From: JAOPZW01 sp036555665
GTDB taxonomy: Bacteria; Actinomycetota; Thermoleophilia; Solirubrobacterales; Solirubrobacteraceae
Direction of reading: 5' to 3'
Length of the DNA stretch: 13,500 bases
Assembly (NCBI GenBank): GCA_036555665.1
Contig: DATBKW010000286.1
Coordinates: 1 to 13,500 of the forward strand
The notes below the pieces were generated by a model. That model searched no databases, was not told the origin of the DNA, and saw only the letters and a program-made list of their open reading frames with translations. Each line of letters starts with the position of its first letter. Position 1 is the stretch's first letter. The position numbers were made by a program, and so were the translations under genes. Shown piece after piece: positions 1 to 5,680 of this stretch.

Positions 1-831
1 GGCATGACCTGCGCCGTGTCGGCCGCCGTGCGCGAGCGCGCCGAGGCGGTGATCTGCGCCTCCACCGGCAACACGGCCGCGAGCGCCGCCGCCTACGCCG
101 CCCGGGCCGGCCTGACCGGCGCGGTGATCGTCCCCGAGGGCAAGATCGCCACCGGCAAGCTCGCGCAGGCGCTGATGCACGGCAGCCGGGTCATCGCGCT
201 GCGCGGCAACTTCGACGAGGCTTTGAAGCTCGTCCGGGAGCTGGTCGAGCGCCACCCGATCGCGCTCGTGAACTCGGTCAACCCGTTCCGCCTGGAGGGC
301 CAGAAGACCGCCGCGTTCGAGATCCTCGACGTGCTCGGCGAGATAGACGCGCTGTGCATCCCCGTCGGCAACGCCGGCAACATCACCGCCTACTGGAAGG
401 GGTTCACCGAGGCCGGCGCGCGGCCGCGGATGCTCGGGTTCCAGGCCGCGGGCGCGGCGCCGCTCGTCCACGGCGCGCCGGTCGAGCAGCCCGAGACCGT
501 GGCCAGCGCGATCCGGATCGGCAACCCGGCGCGCTGGGAGGAGGCGATGGCGGCGGTGACCGAGTCGCGCGGCGCGATCGAGGCCGTGAGCGACGACGAG
601 ATCCTCGCCGCGTACCGCCTGCTGGCCTCGCGCGAGGGCGTCTTCTGCGAGCCCGCGAGCGCGGCGGCGGTGGCCGGGCTGCTCAAGCACGGCGCCCATG
701 GCGCGTCGCGCGTGGTGTGCGTGCTGACCGGCCACGGCCTGAAGGACCCGCAGACGGCGCTCGAGCAGTCGGGCTCGGTCGTGCCCTGCGAGCCCGAGCT
801 CGAGGCGGTCGAACGGGCGGTGCTGGGGTAG
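1..831 (+). CDS. thrC: Threonine synthase, 5'-truncated by window edge
   Basis: PLP-dependent threonine synthase, converting O-phospho-L-homoserine to L-threonine and phosphate in the cytoplasm. The reading frame is open from base 1 and begins Gly-Met-Thr, which fits the residues just after the conserved SFKDRGM block. The PLP-binding lysine is therefore just outside the window, and roughly 75 N-terminal residues are missing if the protein has the usual length of about 350 aa. Visible family motifs are STGNTAASAAAYAARAG (bases about 61-111) and the phosphate-binding glycine loop PVGNAGN (361-381), followed by a C-terminal EPASAA block (about 649-666). The ATG at base 4 is internal, not the start. 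No clear terminator follows the TAG stop; the next promoter begins 16 bp later. Homoserine kinase, the preceding enzyme, is encoded about 2.4 kb downstream. The assignment to threonine synthase rather than another fold-type II PLP enzyme is strong. Confidence 0.93.
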   Translation, partial: GMTCAVSAAVRERAEAVICASTGNTAASAAAYAARAGLTGAVIVPEGKIATGKLAQALMHGSRVIALRGNFDEALKLVRELVERHPIALVNSVNPFRLEGQKTAAFEILDVLGEIDALCIPVGNAGNITAYWKGFTEAGARPRMLGFQAAGAAPLVHGAPVEQPETVASAIRIGNPARWEEAMAAVTESRGAIEAVSDDEILAAYRLLASREGVFCEPASAAAVAGLLKHGAHGASRVVCVLTGHGLKDPQTALEQSGSVVPCEPELEAVERAVLG

Positions 832-847
832 GCGTCGCGGGGCCCGG

Positions 848-877
848 TTGACATGTGACCATATGGTCACGTATTGT
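848..877 (+). promoter_or_regulatory. Promoter of the ArsR-SRPBCC gene
   Basis: A consensus -35 hexamer TTGACA (848-853) lies 18 bp upstream of a -10-like TATTGT (872-877). Transcription would be expected to start about 7-9 nt later, at or within two bases of the ATG at 886, so the mRNA is probably leaderless. The GAGGGG at 878-883 sits only 2 nt from the ATG, too close to be a normal ribosome binding site. This is the best-looking -35 element in the window. Confidence 0.7.
855..870. promoter_or_regulatory. Perfect 16-bp palindrome, probable operator
   Basis: GTGACCATATGGTCAC is identical to its own reverse complement over all 16 bases and occupies nearly the whole spacer between the -35 and -10 boxes of the regulator gene at 886. 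ArsR-family dimers bind such dyads over promoters and commonly repress their own genes. I infer autoregulation by the product of 886-1656; binding itself is not shown. Confidence 0.72.
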
Positions 878-885
878 GAGGGGCG

Positions 886-1656
886 ATGGACGACGTGTTC
901 AGAGCCCTCGCGGACCCGACTCGCCGCGGCCTGCTCGACGAGCTCTACAAGCAGGACGGCCAGACGCTGAGCGCGCTCGAACAGCGCCTGCCGATGACGC
1001 GCTTCGGCGTCATGAAGCACCTGCGGGTGCTCGAGGAGGCCGGCCTCGTGGTCACCAGGCGCCGAGGCCGCGAGAAGCTGCACTTCCTCAACGTCGTCCC
1101 GATCCGGCTCATCCATGACCGCTGGGTGAGCAAATACGCCGAGCCCTGGGCGGCGACGCTCACCGGGCTCAAGAAGACGATCGAGGAGCACCACATGGAG
1201 AAGATCTTCGAGATCTACATCAAGACGACCCCCGAGCAGCTCTGGGACGCGATCACCGACAGCGAGAAGCGAGCGCTCTACACCTTCGGCGTCGGCATCA
1301 CCTCGAACTGGAAGCAGGGCTCGAGCTACGAGGCCGTCCACCCCAACGGCCCGACCCCGATCAGCGCGGGCGAGAACCTCGAGGTCGATCCGCCGCGTCG
1401 GCTCGTACAGAGCTTCAACGCGCTGTGGAGCGATGACGTCCGCGCGGCCGGCACTTCGCGTGTTACCTGGGACATCGAGCCGGTCGGCGACTCGTGTCGC
1501 CTGACGGTGACGCACGACCAGCTGCCCGAGGGCGTCAACAACGAGATCTACGGCGGCTGGCCGCAGATCCTCTCGGGCCTGAAGACGCTGCTGGAGACCG
1601 GCGAGTCGCTCACCACGCCCGGCTCGCTGATGTACGCCGGCAGCGCGCCGGCCTGA
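886..1656 (+). CDS. ArsR-type HTH regulator fused to SRPBCC (AHSA1-like) domain
   Basis: A 256-aa two-domain protein. Residues 1 to about 90 are a winged helix-turn-helix of the ArsR type (opening FRALADPTRRGLLDEL, recognition helix about residues 37-55 with FGVMKHLRVLEEAGLV, basic wing RRRGREK). Residues about 104-240 form an SRPBCC/START-like hydrophobic-pocket domain of the AHSA1 group, with the opening IYIKTTPEQLWDAITD. No Cys metal site is present in the HTH part, so it is not a classical arsenic or zinc sensor. The likely role is a transcription factor whose SRPBCC half binds a small hydrophobic ligand or modulates DNA binding; the ligand is unknown. The start at 886 is supported by the promoter at 848-877 and by the ArsR N-terminus. 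An internal ATG at 1195 (residue 104), preceded by GAGGAG at 1183-1188, could give a separate SRPBCC product. The domain call is strong; the function is inferred. Confidence 0.88.
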   Translation: MDDVFRALADPTRRGLLDELYKQDGQTLSALEQRLPMTRFGVMKHLRVLEEAGLVVTRRRGREKLHFLNVVPIRLIHDRWVSKYAEPWAATLTGLKKTIEEHHMEKIFEIYIKTTPEQLWDAITDSEKRALYTFGVGITSNWKQGSSYEAVHPNGPTPISAGENLEVDPPRRLVQSFNALWSDDVRAAGTSRVTWDIEPVGDSCRLTVTHDQLPEGVNNEIYGGWPQILSGLKTLLETGESLTTPGSLMYAGSAPA

Positions 1657-1671
1657 CCGTCCCTTCCCCGC

Positions 1672-1716
1672 CGAACGTCCATGGTGTAGGACCTGTTCCG
1701 ACGCCATGGACGTTCG
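1672..1716. repeat. 16-bp inverted repeat (hairpin) after the regulator gene
   Basis: Arms at 1672-1687 (CGAACGTCCATGGTGT) and 1701-1716 (ACGCCATGGACGTTCG) pair over 16 bp with one G-T wobble and enclose a 13-nt loop. It starts 16 nt after the stop of the ArsR-SRPBCC gene. There is no T-run, so it is at most a U-less terminator of the kind proposed for high-GC actinobacteria; it could also be a protein-binding dyad or a dispersed palindromic repeat. The interval 1657-1792 holds no other structure I can identify. Confidence 0.75.
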
Positions 1717-1792
1717 CGCACCACGCCCCTCGCACCAGACCGTCCGCCTGACCCGCGGCCGGCACGCGTCGCGGCACGCCGGCGTGTGCGTG

Positions 1793-2221
1793 ATGGAGCT
1801 CGCCTCGATGCTCGCCCACGAGCCGTTCAGCGATCGCGCGCGCTCGATCTCGCCGACCATCGGCGCCTTCCTGCGCACCTACAGCGACGGCCTCGACGAC
1901 GAGCGCCGCCAGGACCTCTACCCCGTCGCGGCGGCCATCGTCGGCACGGCGGCGCAGCGCGCGGTCGAGCGTGAGCGGGTCAACCACTGCCTGGCCTTTG
2001 CCCGCGAGCACGGCGGCGGGCTGCCCGGCCGCCGAGCTGCGCTGGGCCTGGCCACGCCCGGCGCCGCGGGCGCCTGGGCGGCGCGCACGGCGCTCGACGC
2101 CGACGTCCACGAAGAGGCCCTCGCGCTCGTCGACGACCTCGTCGCGCTGAGCCAGACGCCCTCGCGCTGGCCGCGCGCCTTCGATCCGGCACGGGTGCTG
2201 CGCGACCGCCTGCCGGCGTAG
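1793..2221 (+). CDS. Uncharacterised 142-aa helical protein
   Basis: Function not recognised. The protein starts MELASMLAHEPFSDRARSIS and contains SPTIGAFLRTYSDGLDDERR and a VGTAAQRAVERER stretch; it looks like a small soluble mainly helical protein with no signal peptide or membrane segment. From memory, similar hypothetical proteins with an SPVIGAFLR...VGT pattern recur in Solirubrobacterales, but I cannot verify this. The start is uncertain: ATG 1793 is chosen because sequence upstream in the same frame is Arg/His-rich and unlike the rest, and a more upstream ATG at 1706 lies inside the right arm of the inverted repeat. GTG 1784 and GTG 1790 are alternatives. No Shine-Dalgarno sequence is visible. 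Its end is convergent with the gene at 2228, with a 6-bp gap. The reading frame is probably real; the product is unknown. Confidence 0.62.
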   Translation: MELASMLAHEPFSDRARSISPTIGAFLRTYSDGLDDERRQDLYPVAAAIVGTAAQRAVERERVNHCLAFAREHGGGLPGRRAALGLATPGAAGAWAARTALDADVHEEALALVDDLVALSQTPSRWPRAFDPARVLRDRLPA

Positions 2222-2227
2222 CGCGCC

Positions 2228-3169
2228 TCAGGGCAGGCCCGCCGCGAGCTCTCGCACGATCTCCGCGGCGGGCTGCACCGCACCGACGGCACCCGCGGAC
2301 TGGCCGGCGTAGAACGGCATCGCCTCGACCGCGCCACTCGAGTCGCGCGTCGGCGGCTGGGCGCCGAAACGTGGGACGGGGATCTCGGCGCCCGCGAGGC
2401 GCACGACCCCGGCTTCGTCGCCGGTCAGCGCCTCCGCGGCCGCGATCGAGGAGCGCAACACGCGGTGGGGGCCGGGCTCGGGCAGGCCGACGTTGAACGC
2501 TTCGCTGACGACCGCGTCCTCGGCCGCGGCGTCGACGACGGCACGCACCCACGCCGGATGCGCATCGGCCTCGGTGGCGGCGATGAACCGCGTGCCGACG
2601 CGCACGCCGTCGGCGCCCATGGCGAACGCGGCCGCCACGCCGCGCGCCGTCGCGATGCCGCCCGCGGCGATCACCGGGATCCCGATCGCGTCGAGCACCG
2701 AATCGAGCAGCGCCATCAACGTCGGGCCCTCGACGCGCTTGCGCCCGCCCGACTCCCACGCCTTGGCGATGACGACGTCGCAGCCCGCCGCCTCTGCGGC
2801 GCGCGCCTCGCGCGCGGTCTCGACCTGCCATCCGCAGGTGGCGCCCGCGGCGTGCACGATGCCCACCAGCGCCGGATCGGGGTCGGCGAGGAAGAAGTCG
2901 ACGTAGGGGGCGCGCTGCACCGCGAGCTCCAGCGACGCGCGGTCCATGAAGGGGACGATGAAGTTCACACCGAACGCGTCGGTCTTCTCGGCGAGCGCGT
3001 CGAGCACCGGCTCGAGCGGCGGCGGTGGCAGCGCGAGCGCCGGGTACATCGCGTGTCCGCCGGCCGCGGCGACCGCGAGCGGCAGCGATGGCGTCGCCGA
3101 GACGCTCCCCATCGGCGCGAGCTGGATCGGCAGGTCGCAGTGCAGAAGGTCGGTCAGGCGAGATGACAT
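2228..3169 (-). CDS. FMN TIM-barrel enzyme, nitronate monooxygenase/FabK-like, His-less
   Basis: A 313-aa flavoenzyme of the nitronate monooxygenase (2-nitropropane dioxygenase)/FabK enoyl-reductase superfamily. Support comes from the N-terminal QLAPMGSVSATPSLPLAVAAAGG segment (residues 16-38), GVNFIVPF (67-74), the phosphate-binding PVIAAGGIA stretch, the ADGVRVGTRFIAATEA segment that closes the barrel, and the C-terminal YAGQSAG motif. Family members oxidise nitronates or reduce enoyl-ACP with FMN. The conserved region that normally reads E-A/S-G-G-H carries ESGGRKR here, with Arg143 (codon 2743-2741) in place of the usual catalytic His, so the reaction cannot be assigned. The ATG at 3169 is chosen because it matches the family N-terminus and lies 13 nt from a TACATT -10-like box; the frame stays open upstream to 3448 but runs through thrB. 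It is divergent from thrB. Superfamily is certain, substrate unknown. Confidence 0.85.
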   Translation of the reverse strand: MSSRLTDLLHCDLPIQLAPMGSVSATPSLPLAVAAAGGHAMYPALALPPPPLEPVLDALAEKTDAFGVNFIVPFMDRASLELAVQRAPYVDFFLADPDPALVGIVHAAGATCGWQVETAREARAAEAAGCDVVIAKAWESGGRKRVEGPTLMALLDSVLDAIGIPVIAAGGIATARGVAAAFAMGADGVRVGTRFIAATEADAHPAWVRAVVDAAAEDAVVSEAFNVGLPEPGPHRVLRSSIAAAEALTGDEAGVVRLAGAEIPVPRFGAQPPTRDSSGAVEAMPFYAGQSAGAVGAVQPAAEIVRELAAGLP

Positions 3170-3176
3170 ACGACGC

Positions 3177-3182
3177 AATGTA
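3177..3182 (-). promoter_or_regulatory. Probable -10 box for the flavoenzyme gene
   Basis: On the reverse strand TACATT is followed by 7 nt and then the ATG at 3169, placing the expected transcription start at or next to the start codon (leaderless). A weak -35 match TCGACG lies 17 bp further upstream (3200-3205 on the forward strand). Confidence 0.5.
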
Positions 3183-3213
3183 GGTGCGCCCCGCCGGTGC
3201 GTCGAGGCTCGTC

Positions 3214-3219
3214 TAGGGT
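3214..3219 (+). promoter_or_regulatory. Probable -10 box for thrB
   Basis: TAGGGT begins 14 nt before the thrB ATG at 3228, the same geometry as at other genes in the window, so the mRNA is probably leaderless. No convincing -35 box is visible, and no Shine-Dalgarno sequence precedes the ATG. Confidence 0.5.
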
Positions 3220-3227
3220 GCGCCCCG

Positions 3228-4079
3228 ATGCAACGCCGTCGCCTCGTCCGCGTGCCGGCCTCGAGCGCGAACCTCGGGCCGGGCTTCGACGCGTTCGCCT
3301 GCGCGATCGCGATGCACATGGAGCTCGAGGTGGAGGAGACGGGGCGCTTCGCGGTCCACACCGACCTCAAGATCGCCCGCGACCGGCGCAACCTCGCCGT
3401 CCGCGGCTTCGCGCGGCTCGCCGATCCGGGGCCTTTCACCTTTCGCATCGGCTCGCAGATCCCGCTCAGCGGTGGCCTGGGGTCCAGTGCCGCGGCCTAC
3501 GTGGCGGGCCTGCTGGCGGCCGACCACCTCTTCGAGCTCGACGCCGACGTGCTCGCGCTGGCCACCGAGCTCGAGGGCCATCCCGACAACGTCGCCGCGG
3601 CGCTGCACGGCGGCTTCGTGATCTGCGCCGACGGCCAGGCGACCCGCTTCGATCCCCCCGCCGGCCTGGAGGCGGTGGTGGTGGTGCCCGACACGCCGGT
3701 GCGTACGAAGGCGGCGCGCGCGGCGCTCCCGCAGAATGTGCCGATGGGCGATGCGGTCTTCAACACCGCCCACGGGGCGCTGCTCGTGCTCGGCCTGGCG
3801 CGCGGTGACTGGGACCTCGTGGCCCGCGGCCTCGCCGACCGCCTGCACCAGCCGCGCCGCGAGCGTCTGTACCCGCGCTCGATGCAGCTGGTCCGCCGGG
3901 CCCGCGAGATCGGCGCGCTCGGCGCCACGATCTCCGGCGCCGGTCCGACGGTGCTCGTCTGGTGTCACTACGAGACGACCGCGGGGGTCGTCGAGGCGCT
4001 GCGCCGAGAGGCCAGGGGCTGGGCGCAGGTCATGCGGGCGCCGTTCGAGTCGCAGGGGGCGGACGTGCGGGAGCTGTAG
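3228..4079 (+). CDS. thrB: Homoserine kinase
   Basis: GHMP-family kinase of 283 aa that phosphorylates L-homoserine with ATP to give O-phosphohomoserine, the substrate of threonine synthase. The GHMP signatures are in order: PASSANLGPGFD (residues 10-21), the ATP-binding PLSGGLGSSAAA (79-90), EGHPDNVAAALHGG (116-129) and the C-terminal ATISGAGPTVL (233-243). Length is close to the family norm of about 290-310. The start at 3228 directly precedes RRRLVRVPASSANLG, the usual N-terminus; the frame is open far upstream, but that part is antisense to the flavoenzyme gene. It has its own promoter-like box and is not in an operon with thrC in this window. It converges on parA, with 5 bp between the stop codons. 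Assignment is secure. Confidence 0.95.
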   Translation: MQRRRLVRVPASSANLGPGFDAFACAIAMHMELEVEETGRFAVHTDLKIARDRRNLAVRGFARLADPGPFTFRIGSQIPLSGGLGSSAAAYVAGLLAADHLFELDADVLALATELEGHPDNVAAALHGGFVICADGQATRFDPPAGLEAVVVVPDTPVRTKAARAALPQNVPMGDAVFNTAHGALLVLGLARGDWDLVARGLADRLHQPRRERLYPRSMQLVRRAREIGALGATISGAGPTVLVWCHYETTAGVVEALRREARGWAQVMRAPFESQGADVREL

Positions 4080-4084
4080 GCGCG

Positions 4085-4870
4085 CTACCCGCCGCCGTTG
4101 AACTGCGCGTGCAGCCGCCGGCGCTCGTCGGCCAGGCCGAGGCGCTCGAGGACCTCGTCGGCCAGGTCGACGTAGTCCGAGCCGAGATCGGGGCGGTGAT
4201 CGAGGATCGAGACCGCGCGCTCGGCGGATTCGGCGTAGGCGATCGACTGGCGCACGATCGTGTTCAGCAGCTTGTCGCCGACGTGCTCACGCAGCGAGTC
4301 GTAGGCCTCGCGCGAGTGGACCGTGCGCATGTCGGCGATGTTGAACACGACGCCCAGCCACTGCAGATCGGGGTTCAGGCCGTCGCGGGCGAGCTCGATG
4401 ACCTCGAGCGCCTGCTCGACGCCCTGCAGCGCGAAGTACTGGGCCTCGGCGCTCAGCAGCGCCCAGTCGGCCGCGACCAGCGCGTTGACGGTCAGCAGTC
4501 CGAGCGCCGGCGGGCAGTCGATGAGGATCACGTCGTGGGCGCTGTCGATGTCCTGCAGCGCCTTGCGCAGGATCAGCTCGCGGCCCATCCTGCCGGCCAT
4601 CGCCAGCTCTGCCTCCGCCAGGGCGAGGTTGGCCGGGATGATGCCGTCGTGCACCGCCGCGGCGGCCTCGGCGCGGCCCGAGAGGACGTCGCCGACGGTC
4701 GGAGTCGCCTGGGGGTCGACGTCGAAGTAGTCCGACAGGTTGCCCTGCGGATCGAGGTCGATGGCGAGGACGTCGAGGTCGATGCGGCGGAAGACGTCGG
4801 TCAGCGTCCGGACCGCCGTCGTCTTCCCGGTACCGCCCTTCTGGGAGAGGACAGCGATCTTCTTGGCCAC
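4085..4870 (-). CDS. ParA/Soj-family ATPase, orphan
   Basis: A 261-aa deviant-Walker ATPase of the ParA/MinD superfamily, soluble, probably acting in positioning of DNA or protein cargo. Motifs: deviant Walker A KGGTGKTT (residues 11-18), Walker A' IDLDPQGN (about 37-44) and Walker B ILIDCPPALG (about 115-124), followed by the Soj-like SAEAQYFALQGVEQ segment. The GTG at 4870 gives MAKKIAVLSQKGG, the family's normal N-terminus, and lies 13 nt from a TAGAGT -10-like box, which argues for a leaderless message; a longer reading with ATG 4891 is less likely. No ParB gene and no parS-like site is visible nearby, so this need not be the chromosome-partition ParA. A zinc-ribbon FHA gene lies upstream on the same strand, separated by two hairpins. 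The family is secure; the cargo is unknown. Confidence 0.9.
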   Translation of the reverse strand: MAKKIAVLSQKGGTGKTTAVRTLTDVFRRIDLDVLAIDLDPQGNLSDYFDVDPQATPTVGDVLSGRAEAAAAVHDGIIPANLALAEAELAMAGRMGRELILRKALQDIDSAHDVILIDCPPALGLLTVNALVAADWALLSAEAQYFALQGVEQALEVIELARDGLNPDLQWLGVVFNIADMRTVHSREAYDSLREHVGDKLLNTIVRQSIAYAESAERAVSILDHRPDLGSDYVDLADEVLERLGLADERRRLHAQFNGGG

Positions 4871-4877
4871 GCCGGCG

Positions 4878-4883
4878 ACTCTA
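4878..4883 (-). promoter_or_regulatory. Probable -10 box for the parA-like gene
   Basis: Reverse-strand TAGAGT is followed by 7 nt and the GTG at 4870, supporting that start codon and a leaderless transcript. No good -35 match is seen at the standard spacing. Confidence 0.5.
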
Positions 4884-4925
4884 GCGAGCACCCGGTGCGG
4901 GGCGCCGCGAGCGCCCAGCCGAAGA

Positions 4926-4985
4926 GGCCCGGATCCCGCGAGCCGGGCCCCTCCGTCCCTCTCCTCCGCGGGCCAGCAGGGCCCG
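4926..4985 (-). terminator. Tandem hairpins downstream of the FHA gene
   Basis: Two GC stems follow the FHA gene stop on the reverse strand. The first (4969-4985) is a 6-bp stem CGGGCC/GGCCCG with a 5-nt loop, beginning 8 nt after the stop. The second (4926-4949) is a 7-bp stem GGCCCGG/CCGGGCC with a 10-nt loop, followed on the reverse strand by TCTTCGG. There is no long T-run; termination is plausible but unproven. Their position separates the FHA gene from parA. Confidence 0.5.
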
Positions 4986-4993
4986 AAGGTGCC

Positions 4994-5569
4994 TCAGCCC
5001 GTCGACTCCAACCGCGTGGCGGCGGCGGGCTCCGTGCTCTCCGCGGCCTCCAGGAAGTGCAGGCGGTAGCGCCCGACGACGATCTCGTCGGCGTCGCGCA
5101 GCACCCGCCACTCGACGCGTTCGCCGTTGACGAACACGCCGTTGAGGCTGCGGTCGTCCAGCACGCGCACGCCATCGGCCTGGCGCACGATCAGCGCATG
5201 GCGGCGTGACACGGTGGGGTCATCAAAGCGCACGTCGGCGGCCAGGCTGCGGCCCACGCGCGTCCATTCGCGGTCGAGGCCGACGATCCGGATCTGATCG
5301 CCGTCCGCCCACGCGAGGTACTGCCCGGGTCCCTCGAGGCGCTCGCGCGCCTCAGCGAGGAGCGCCTCGCGCTCCTCCACCGTCGGGGCGTCGCCGGTCT
5401 TGCGCTGGAAGCGCCCACCGGCGAAGAGCGAGGCGCGGGTGAACCGCGAGCCGCCACAGCCCGGGCAGGCAGGCAGCTCGTCGGCCGCGGCCAGGTTGAC
5501 CACGTAGCCGCACTCCTCGCATCGGAACGACCCGGTACCGGCCAGGGTGCCCGACATCATTGACTCCAT
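4994..5569 (-). CDS. Zinc-ribbon and FHA-domain protein
   Basis: A 191-aa cytoplasmic protein. An N-terminal zinc ribbon has Cys17, Cys20, Cys35 and Cys38 (CEECGY and CPGCGG). After a charged linker (about residues 60-85) comes an FHA domain (about 87-173) with the phosphothreonine-binding signature: GR at 106-107, DPTVSRRHA (117-125) and SLNGVFVNG (141-149). FHA domains bind phosphothreonine peptides, typically targets of Ser/Thr kinases, so this is probably an adaptor in kinase signalling; no kinase gene is in the window. The ATG at 5569 is preceded by GGGAGCGGAG in the mRNA, a good Shine-Dalgarno region, unlike most genes here. An alternative start at 5557 (MSGTLAG) is possible. Two hairpins follow the stop. 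Domain calls are strong, the partner is unknown. Confidence 0.88.
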   Translation of the reverse strand: MESMMSGTLAGTGSFRCEECGYVVNLAAADELPACPGCGGSRFTRASLFAGGRFQRKTGDAPTVEEREALLAEARERLEGPGQYLAWADGDQIRIVGLDREWTRVGRSLAADVRFDDPTVSRRHALIVRQADGVRVLDDRSLNGVFVNGERVEWRVLRDADEIVVGRYRLHFLEAAESTEPAAATRLESTG

Positions 5570-5592
5570 CTCCGCTCCCTCCGTCCGCAGAA

Positions 5593-5626
5593 GGCCGTTG
5601 TCGGCCGCCTGCTTGTGACGATCATA
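5593..5626 (-). promoter_or_regulatory. Promoter and leader hairpin of the FHA gene
   Basis: The reverse strand carries a strong -10-like TATGAT (5621-5626), predicting a leader of about 45 nt before the ATG at 5569. The leader contains a small hairpin, GGCCG/CGGCC with a 4-nt loop (5593-5606), upstream of the ribosome binding site. A TTGACA hexamer (5634-5639) is only 7 bp from TATGAT, too close to be its -35 box. Confidence 0.45.
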
Positions 5627-5641
5627 ACGACGATGTCAATT

Positions 5642-5680
5642 GGCCCGATGGCAGAATTTGGCTTGGTTATCGGGCCTTTT
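5642..5680 (+). terminator. Terminator-like hairpin with T-run in divergent intergenic region
   Basis: An 8-bp perfect stem GGCCCGAT (5642-5649)/ATCGGGCC (5669-5676) with a 19-nt loop is followed on the forward strand by TTTT. In this G/C-dominated window it is the only stem plus T-run that looks like a classic intrinsic terminator. No forward gene lies upstream to be terminated, since the FHA gene reads the other way, so it may end an unannotated short RNA or act as a cis element. The rest of 5570-5807 is relatively A/T-rich with an A-run at about 5732-5737 and an isolated AGGAGG at 5774-5779. Confidence 0.5.

Noticed and set aside
1706..1792. Longer N-terminus for the 142-aa protein, starting at ATG 1706
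   Set aside because: The ATG lies in the arm of the inverted repeat and the added 29 residues are Arg/His-rich and unlike the rest; kept only as an alternative.
2946..3227. 94-residue upstream extension of thrB
   Set aside because: It is antisense to the flavoenzyme gene; homoserine kinases begin at the MQRRRLVRVPASSANLG point, and a -10 box lies just upstream of it.
3170..3448. 93-residue N-terminal extension of the flavoenzyme on the reverse strand
   Set aside because: It runs antisense through the start of thrB and is basic low complexity; the family N-terminus matches ATG 3169.
3962..5209. Forward open frame of 415 codons over the ParA and FHA genes
   Set aside because: Shadow of two genes with clear Walker and FHA motifs on the other strand.
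4085..5569. A complete parABS partition locus
   Set aside because: Only the ParA-like ATPase is present; no ParB frame and no GTTTCACGTGAAAC-like parS site was seen.
5634..5639. TTGACA (reverse strand) as the -35 box of the FHA promoter
   Set aside because: Spacing to the TATGAT box is only 7 bp and no good -10 box lies 16-18 bp downstream of it.
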